A DNA stretch of 64,000 nucleotides, from contig NC_135071.1 of NCBI RefSeq assembly GCF_051401765.1, positions 4,442,961 to 4,506,960 of the forward strand. The letters are read 5' to 3'. The stretch is from Calliopsis andreniformis. Its lineage: Eukaryota; Arthropoda; Insecta; Hymenoptera; Andrenidae. The position numbers were made by a program, and so were the translations under genes. Under the pieces are notes generated by a model. That model had not been told where the DNA came from and searched no databases. It saw nothing but the letters and a program-made list of their open reading frames with translations. Of this stretch, positions 56,613 to 64,000 are shown piece by piece; position 1 is the first letter of the stretch; every line of letters begins with the position of its first letter.

Positions 56613-58207
56613 TCCAATGTTACTTTAACATTTTCTATTATCTTCCTCCCTTGCTCTTGATTATTAATCTTATCTAATAGTCGACCAACGGAAATAATTT
56701 TAATTGAAAAACAAGCCATTAGCTTTGATACTACGATTGCGACATGAGAATTTAGTTGTACCATTTTATAAAGTATCAGGATTTTCTCCGAGTCGTGCTG
56801 TCGTGAGCTCGACGTAGGTGTGCCTGATAAACCTCGACGTATTCGCCCTGCAAGTCGCTCGATAAAGATGACAGTCGTCCAGATCGGCACCAGGCACTTT
56901 AATGCCAATTACGAGAAAATTCCAAAAATACATGACCCTTGCAGAGATAGAGGAAAAGTCGTGGGCCGGAGGCGTGGAGGAATCTAGCCTTTCCGGCAAG
57001 GCAATAATGACACGACGTGTGTTTTCCACTGGTGTTCATTCGATAATAATTATTCGCCGTGAGTACAGCACGGCAACGGAAGATCGTGTAGATTTTCGGC
57101 AACAAAAACGGACACGCGCTTACGACAATCGCCACGCATGGACTCGCCTGTTACGAAGTTTGTGTCGGCCGTAAAGACAGCGGAATTACGCAAGAACAAT
57201 CGAAACGAATTACACAACACGACACTCGAGACTGCTCTGGAGGAAACCCGAACCGTATCTAGCACTACGGCACTCCGTGCCCAATAACTGAGACCAAAGT
57301 AATCCGTGCAGCTTACGCTAATGCGAATGCTGATTACTTTGCTGCCAGTTCGTTAGCGTGTCGGCAACGAGTGACGCCGCTCGGCACACGTGCATGCGAA
57401 CCCCCTGATTCGCGGCACGTCCCTACCCGCGCAAGCACGACAGTTCCACGGCGTAGTCACTATGGTCCAGACACGAATGCGAGGAGAGGGGCTCTCCAAA
57501 CAGACCGCACCTCTACGATGACGATCTGCGTTTCTTCAGCATCGTGGAGATTTCCCCAGAACTTCCTATGGTTCTTGCCGCCTGGGTAACGACCTTCGGG
57601 CTCGCCTCCATCTTCGCCTTTCTCTTGAACCTCTGTAGAAGGGCAGCACAGCGGGACCATCTCTAGACTCGTATTCGGCAGATTTCTTTTGGATCCTCTG
57701 GTCCCCCGCGGAGGCAGCGAGTCCATCATTTCCGAGGGTGAAGGGCCACTGTATGATCCGGCGCAGATACTACGCCTGAATCCGGAAACTGTACGACAGG
57801 ACGGAGACGGCCTCGGGGTCTCTCAGGTTCCTTCTATGGCTCTGAAAAGTTGTGCACGCTCAACACGGAGTCACCCAAAATTAGCAGCAATTCGAAGTCA
57901 CGGTATTTTCCTCCAGGAGGCGTCTCTCGGCACGTGTTTCGCAAGGGAGCCGTACGGTCCTTCTTGTTCCTAATTTCACTAAATTCACTAAACCCGAGTA
58001 CGGCGTTATACGCAACGTCACAAAAGTCTGTTATTGCACTTACCTGTTTTTACATACCAAATGTAAAATTCACATACAACATCACAAGATTACCTCCGTT
58101 TTGAAGTACCGGATATTTTACAGAAACTTCTAATGTGATTATTAATTTGAGTAACGATCTCTATTACAACTTATGTACTCTCTACTATAACCTATGATAT
58201 AAACAAA
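56613..58207. other. Unassigned GC-richer stretch
   Basis: Short overlapping frames on both strands (for example 57371-57589, 57689-57973 on + and 57460-57729 on -) have no motif I recognise. Base composition around 57370-57960 is GC-richer than its surroundings, so an unidentified retroelement piece is possible. No gene is called. Confidence 0.4.
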
Positions 58208-58304
58208 TTGTTAGAATCGCTGAATACAGGGATCTAACGGTGTCCGGTTGAGGTTGTACAGATCAGGTGTGTCAAAGAAAGTGTACTCACAAGGAAACAT
58301 CCCG

Positions 58305-59862
58305 AACCCGGAAATTCAAAAAATTATGCAACTTCGGGTATATGTAGAGCATGTGTAGGTATATATCACGCAATTTTTTTTGCTGCCCAAATTCACTCTA
58401 AGGGGTTGAAACTACCCTTCGAAAATTTGGCTATTTTTCGATTTTATTTTATAACTCGTGAACTACGCGAGATAAAGTTTTTTAGACAAAAATTATTTCT
58501 TTCGATTATATCTACTAAATGGTAAAAGACGGATCAATTGTTTAAACGATTAGAAAAAAGTTATAAACAAAAATATTAATAACTTTCAATAAAATTAGTT
58601 TTTCACGTAAGAACTTAATCGGTGGTACAAATAATTATGAAGAACCATAATCCATGTTTTTTTCATACGTATATAACCTGTGCAGTATTGATAAACTCTG
58701 TTTCTCGACTATCGCAAAAACATCTAACAACGTCATGTATCAGATGTAAGCTGCGGGGCCAGCCAAGTTCCTCTAACATGTATAAAAAAATAGTACATAA
58801 GACATAGATAGAAACAAGATTTAAAATATCCACCTCGTTGTTCCATATGCGGTAATCGTACCATCATACGATGTGCGTGGTGTAACCATTTTCTATGCTT
58901 TAAACACTTCTTCGAAGAATTTCATCATCATGAAGAATAATTCATTCACACCGAATCTGATTAATATAAAAGTTCAATATTGAAATAATTGCCATATTAC
59001 TGCAATTCTTATGTGTAGTTTAATATTGTAATTTTTTGCGTGCATCTATTCGAATTATAGAATCTATCCGAACTGCTACAATCAATTATATTTTCAAGAA
59101 TAGAATGCGAGAGTGAAACCTACCCACGTGTACGGCACTTAAGAGTTCATATTGTATTTATAAGTGTTTTCAAAGCAATTAAACTATACTTACCTCAAAA
59201 CGTTTATTCAATACCATCATTTCATCTGTTTAGTGCGAAAATAAGAGGAACGTTTAATTATATTAAATATAAAAAGTTTTAATAACAATAAGCTAAATAT
59301 AACAGAATCTTTCTTTACCTTTATTCCTGCCTAGTTTGTTTTTCTACTGCGTAATGTAGCATTTTCTAATATATTTTAGAAGCATACTGCACTTCACGCA
59401 TCTATAATACAATAATCCAGTTTAATAAGATACAATGGTATCCAGAATTTGCGCGGCTTTTGTACAATTATACAAGGGTGTCCAGAATTTGTCGAGGAAG
59501 AATTCATCAATGCTACACAGGTTATATACGTATGAAAAAGACATGGATTATGCTTCTTCATAATTATTTTATTGATTTTTAATTTTATTGAAAGTTATTA
59601 ATATTTTTGTTTATAACTTTTTTCTAATCGTTTAAACAATTGATCCGTCTTTTACCATTTAGTAGATATAATCGAAAGAAATAATTTTTGTCTAAAAAAC
59701 TTTTTCCTATCTCGCGTAGTTCACGAGTTATAAAATAAAATCGAAAAATAGCCAAATTTTCGAAGGGTAGTTCCAACCCCTTAGAGTGAATTTGGGCAGC
59801 AAAAAAAATTGCGTGATATATACCTACACATGCTCTACATATACCCGAAGTTGCATAATTCT
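58305..59862. mobile_element. Long-TIR DNA transposon, possibly piggyBac-like
   Basis: Arms ~58320-58695 and ~59500-59860 are inverted copies (TTATGCAACTTCGGGTATAT ... CATACGTATATAACCTGTG). The interior has a C-terminal Cys-rich frame (58812-58940) and otherwise decayed DNA, including GTATCCAGAATTTG / GTGTCCAGAATTTG direct repeats near 59438 and 59469. No TTAA duplication is clear. It interrupts repeat X. Confidence 0.75.
58812..58940 (+). pseudogene. Cys-rich transposase C-terminus fragment (piggyBac-like?)
   Basis: The frame encodes PPRCSICGNRTIIRCAWCNH, then FLCFKHFFEEFHHHEE and a stop at 58938-58940. The CxxC...CxxC...CxxxF layout with a terminal His cluster is like the Cys-rich tail of piggyBac transposases. 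A stop (58809-58811) lies just upstream and no catalytic domain remains. The long TIRs are unusual for piggyBac, so the family is uncertain. Confidence 0.45.
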
Positions 59863-60850
59863 TCACACTGAAGAAATTGTCAGTCGGTGAGTGCACAGAG
59901 AGGAGGGATCCTCCTTTTCTCTGTTTAACCTACCTTCCAGAAAGGTTTGCCTCATACGAATCTCGGCTTTCCGCTGAGATTCGCGAGCTTGAGACACACT
60001 ATAACTAGCTGCTGCTAGCCTTGGTGGCTGATAATGGCCAGAGGCTCTACCACTCACCGTTCACCACAATGTGTGCATCTATTTGTCATACGTGGGCTGC
60101 TGCTAAATGTGGTGGCAGATCGCGGATAACGCAGACGTGCTTCACTTACGTTAATCCTCTCTGTTTTACTGCCGATTATCAGGACTCAACCAAGCAGTGA
60201 TCTATGGTTGCTCCTCTGACGAATAGCAAACTCAGGGAATCAGAGTAACCACTGATTCCAAGAGTACAGTTAATCGCCTACAATAGTTCGTCACTGGACA
60301 CTTGATGCTCTACCGCACGTATCCCACGTGATAACCGATTGGAGCAATTGCACGAGTCGCAGTGGACAGACATTCAGCTTAGAAGGTGTCTCGAGTTCAA
60401 GAATCTGTTGCCCAAATTGCTTAAACTCGTTCGACTCTTCTATGATCGCTGAAACCCTTGCTACCTATCGAGCGATCGGTACAAGACTAACAATGTGACT
60501 GACTAGCTCGAGATGCTCCGCGAAAGCGAGGACTACCCGAAAATCCGCTACGCGGCGCTCGCTTATTATCATTGTCTGTTTGCTTCTAGTCTTACGAGTT
60601 CATTCTTTCTCTCTTTCAGGCTCCGATATCCCCACTCAACATCAAGCCTGAGATTCAAACAGCTGATCGAAATCGCTGACTTGTTCGAACGTCAACTGTA
60701 TTAGCTGTGAAACGAATCATAATTCGAATGTACAGTGTCTACTGTTGGCGCAGTTAAATCTCCTAGAGAAGGCGACCTTCGGTCAGTCACGTATGCTAAC
60801 AGGCTTTCGCGGAGGAGACAATGCTTCGAATGACCACTTTTTAAACAAAA

Positions 60851-61261
60851 ATAAATATAAATCTAATGGTATAAATATTTCAAAACTAAACGTAACAATA
60901 ATTCCTCAAAAGCGAGAAACTCCATTTTTTATGAGAACAGCCATTCCTCAAGTCAACGATGCAAAGTCTCGCCATTTCATCCCCACCACTCGTGGTGAGA
61001 ATGTACTTGCCACGAGTCTCTACCGAGAGTCCTGATATTTAACTTTAAACATTTAAATAACGAGCGTGAATCGAGGTTACAATGCAAGTCGGCAATGAGT
61101 ACAATGATGGTAGCTTGAGGTTCTTCGTGAAGATAGGACTTAAACTCCACATTACTAGGCCATCAAGCCCCATCTGAAGGTTTAAGTATTAAACTAAAAA
61201 CAATCTCACAGTATATAATTATTTTAATGTTTTGCGAATATTCAATTTCTCGAATTTATCA
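60851..61261. other. Dispersed-repeat fragments and spacer
   Basis: 60860-60965 pairs with 56490-56612 and 60965-61035 pairs with 18830-18910. The rest shows nothing. Confidence 0.5.
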
Positions 61262-61700
61262 GACAATGGATTGGTGCCCGTGGAGCGCTAAACCACTCTA
61301 CTTGTGTCAGTAGTGCAAAATATTCAAAATAAAGAATTGAAGTTTAAGTTAAAACTTAGAATTCTATTCTTAAATCAGCAAGACATACAAAAACGTAAGT
61401 GAGAGAAAATCTGTCTAATTCTCCAAGGTTTTTCGTAAGTCGAGGAAACCTCTAATACTAAATCATCTGTCTCAAAAAATCCACTTCTCTGGATCCAAGG
61501 GCCCAATCACGAAAAAGCTCATCCCCTGTCAGTGATGATCCTCCCTACTGTGCATACCATCCCGAGTCGCTGGAGATAGAAGACATCTGCCATAACATTT
61601 ATGCAACGAAAACTCCCACGCGGAAAAAGAGAACGTGCGAAGGAGCCCGAGTCGAGCGAGTAACTTTTAAGGTAATGTATAGCCCTCTTGAAGAGTAAAC
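61262..61700 (-). repeat. Partial LTR-like sequence related to the solo LTR
   Basis: GGTGCCCGTGGAGCGCTAAA then CCACTCTACTTG resembles 44117-44150. The true terminus is missing, and similarity beyond ~100 bp is weak. End coordinate approximate. Confidence 0.5.
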
Positions 61701-62187
61701 TAGCTATGATCGAGCGTCGTGGGAGATAAAGTTTTCAAGGATAGTACGTGACTCATCAGTCAAAATTGTCAATTCGTTAAGATCCATGAACACAAGAATT
61801 TCACTAAAGAAGTGTTTTCTGTCACTCGAAAACTAGCTTTCTCTTATTCCACCACCCACATCGAGTGTTCTAAAACGTTATGTATCAACGTATAAACATT
61901 ACGTTAAAGCTATATTTACATAATAATACAATGACAAAATACATCTTAACAATATTATTTCCTATTAATGGAACTGTGAATTTCGTTCTATATTGAACTT
62001 CGATATTTCGATCTCTATAGCTATCTTCAGTCTATAAAATATAATTCATACGAACGAGAATCGTAGCAAATGAATTGTATTATACTTGTAATTATACTAG
62101 AAAAGACAAAAATGCTTGATTTCTCAAAACTAGCTATTTGTGAGTTAACACATCACTGCAAAACACTGTACAATTATTAATGCAAAT
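61701..62187. other. AT-rich spacer, nothing supported
   Basis: No recognisable feature. Confidence 0.5.
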
Positions 62188-62761
62188 TGCTGCGTAACAA
62201 CGTGAAATTTAAACTAAATCATGAATGTAATAGAGAAACGAGATAAAAGTGAAGTTAGTATCAATTTATAGATTTGAATTCAGTTTAAAAGATTTTCAAA
62301 TAGTATGTTTCAGATAATGAATTAATAAATCAATATTTGCTTAAAAAACATTTTATTAAACATAGAAACTTCATCTTCTTACCCTGTCTCTAAGAAAATA
62401 GACTCATTGCCAAGATGTAATGTACTCGTAAGATAAAAAATCGATAACCGATGACGTCAGTGATAACGAATAGGGATTTTTTAATTATTAAATAATATTC
62501 TAAATAGTTTTTAGTAACCAAGTTCTTTGTAAAAATCAAGAGGATGTAATTGTTTTGATTTGAAGAAGCCATTATTTTGAAACACTTGGATCTAGTCAAT
62601 CAGTCTGATCAGACGCATTTTCGCACTACTTGCTTTACAAAATATAATCATTTAAGTTTGAGTCGTAAATTGTCTAAATTATTTCTGCGAGCAGAGTGCT
62701 ACAGCACTTCACGGGCGTGAACATTGCCCATTCCCAAAAATCCCTAAATAGCATGCAACCA
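62188..62761 (+). repeat. 5' LTR of an LTR retrotransposon running off the window
   Basis: Starts TGCTGCGTAACAACG, like the sense-strand start of the solo LTR (TGTTGTGTGACAACG), and ends near AAATCCCTAAATAGCATGCA, like that LTR's other end. Inside is GCACTTCACGGGCGTGA. The next bases, ATTTGATGACAGCGATAAG, are where a primer-binding site should be. Boundaries are good to a few bases only. Confidence 0.72.
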
Positions 62762-63256
62762 ATTTGATGACAGCGATAAGATATTTGAAGAAGATCCTTT
62801 GAGAATTTGGACTTGACGGCTCATAATTCGTTTAGTTGAAGATCCAGTACTGTCTCTCTTTTCCCGGTGTTCGCAAGGTTTTCCTGGAAGCAAGGAGTGA
62901 ATACCGGAGACGAGTGATTTTAGTGGTCGTGCTTAAATTAATCCCTAAAATCACGAGTACTACTCAACATCTGAGTACTGAAAAGGAAACTGGAAAGAAA
63001 TTCAACGTCTGGAGCTGTCTAAGAAACGTACTTTTGGTGGAAGTTCTTGAGAAGTAGAAGACCAGGGAAAGACATAAGAGGAGTTCGAAGACGAATGATA
63101 ATGAAGAGGAGTGGAGGAGGAAGAGTTCGAAAAGAAGAGGTTCTAAAAGGACGCAAGGAAAAAGATCGAAGACAAGAGCTCGAAAGCGGCATCTGGCGAT
63201 TGGTGAATCTCAGAATTTTAAGGAAAGTATCTGAAAACATAGAAAAAGAAGGTAAA
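62762..63256 (+). other. Retrotransposon leader
   Basis: Lies between the LTR and gag. The frame is open from ~63047 with basic residues, so gag could start upstream of the ATG at 63257. Confidence 0.5.
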
Positions 63257-64000
63257 ATGTCACATAAAATAAGTCAACTAAGGAAACTGAGGAAACAGCG
63301 TAAGCTCAGTTTGAATGGTAGTGGTGATTTTGAAGTAGAAGATATAGTTGTAGGAAAACTTAGATTAGAAGTAGATGTAGAAGCTTCAATAGATTGTTCC
63401 AACATGGATCTATTATCTGTCTCGTCCGAAGGAAGATTAAATAATATAGTAAATTTGAAATATAAAAATGATAATAATACGAATATACTCCCTACAAACT
63501 CATCTATTAATAAAGAAATTTCTTACTTACCATTAAAATTAGCTAATGATTTAGTTACACCGATTTGATGGTAACGTTATTACTTTATTTCAATTTATAA
63601 AACAAAGTAGATTGGCCAATTCACGAGTTAAACCCTCAGAACGATTAAATTTATTAGCATTGATTAGAAATAAAATTGAAGGACACGCAGATCAGTTAAT
63701 TAAAAATTGCCAAGAACTTGAAACTTTAGATAAATTAATTAGGAAACTCAAGTCAGCATTCGTGCGATATTATGATTTAAACTATGCACATGATGAATTG
63801 AAACATATTTATCAAAAGGAAGGTAGACAAGTTAGTATTTATAGAGAAAGGGTTTATGAGATTTTAAATTTGGGATTAGAGGCTGCAATTGAAAAATTTA
63901 ATTCTGAACAATTATTGGGTGAAACACTTTTGCTGAATCTAGCAGCAATAATAGGATTTATAAGAGAGTTACAAGATAGAATTGTAAGTCTAATTTTATT
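63257..64000 (+). pseudogene. gag: LTR-retrotransposon gag, partial, one frameshift
   Basis: Structural protein of the retrotransposon. From ATG 63257 the frame reads MSHKISQLRKLRKQRKLSL to a stop at 63566-63568. One base over, at 63564, it continues FDGNVITLFQFIKQSR, LLALIRNKIEGHADQLI, SAFVRYYDLNYAHDEL and SIYRERVYEILNLGLEAA, open to the last base of the window. This arrangement (FDG near the start, a helical capsid-like domain) is typical of gypsy-type gag. The frameshift at about 63565 is the only lesion visible, so this may be the youngest retroelement here. pol lies outside the window. Confidence 0.75.

Larger units (their letters stand above)
58208..60850 (+). repeat. Repeat 'X' copy B with RT-start fragment, split by a transposon
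   Basis: 58208-58285 matches 5853-5930 and 59865-60560 matches 6290-7015; the gap holds the element at 58305-59862. After X, 60600-60720 reads, across a frameshift, SDIPTQHQA and LIEIADLFERQL, and near 60795-60820 GFRGGDNASND. These match the start of the R1-like RT at 7090-7260. Thus both X copies are fused to the same RT point. Homology stops near 60850. Confidence 0.78.

Overview
The window looks like repeat-dense, heterochromatin-like DNA from an insect. A hymenopteran, perhaps an ant, is my best guess; it rests only on the mix of element families (R1-like and Jockey-like LINEs, an env-bearing gypsy element, a THAP/P-like transposase, DUF4817-type transposons, a Polinton-type capsid relic). 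I see no confident intact cellular gene, no rRNA or tRNA and no CRISPR. Almost every coding-like stretch is a decayed mobile element with stops, frameshifts or deletions. The one non-transposon candidate is a five-exon spliced reading frame at 12.86-14.35 kb with consensus splice sites but four in-frame stops.

Layout. 1-10.15 kb: a degenerate ATAATCAT-type satellite, split by a 5.9-kb element with ~0.4-kb terminal inverted repeats. That element carries a major-capsid-protein relic of Maverick/Polinton type and later insertions, including an R1-like LINE with a GC-rich 3' part. 10.97-12.07 kb: a Tc1/mariner-type foldback element with TA target duplications. 12.86-14.35 kb: the spliced candidate gene. 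14.48-16.64 kb: a giant foldback with 0.62-0.67-kb arms. 19.5-27.9 kb: LINE remains, namely an R1-like RT fragment, a Jockey-like element with ORF1 and ORF2 interrupted by an R1-like 3' end, and a minus-strand R1-like 3' end. 28.07-30.32 kb: a P/THAP9-like transposase lacking its catalytic core.

31.7-33.35 kb: a third satellite block, in opposite orientation. 33.36-43.27 kb: a minus-strand gypsy/errantivirus-like provirus with two LTRs, gag, pol and env, all broken, and with a Tc1/IS630-type transposon inserted next to its 3' LTR. 43.27-45.23 kb: a ~118-bp satellite containing an orientation switch and a solo LTR with a perfect CGGT duplication. 45.6-53.05 kb: a DUF4817-transposon fragment and oppositely oriented LINE halves. 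53.37-56.04 kb: a complete DUF4817-type transposon with 0.83-kb inverted repeats and TA duplications. 58.2-60.85 kb: a second copy of the repeat/LINE composite seen at 5.85-7.2 kb, itself split by another long-TIR transposon. 62.19-64 kb: the 5' LTR and gag of another LTR retrotransposon that runs off the window; its LTR is the same family as the solo LTR at 44 kb.

The parts do not form a pathway. Their interest lies in insertion order, in which domains were lost, and in repeat architecture. Family names come from motif recognition by eye, not from database searches.
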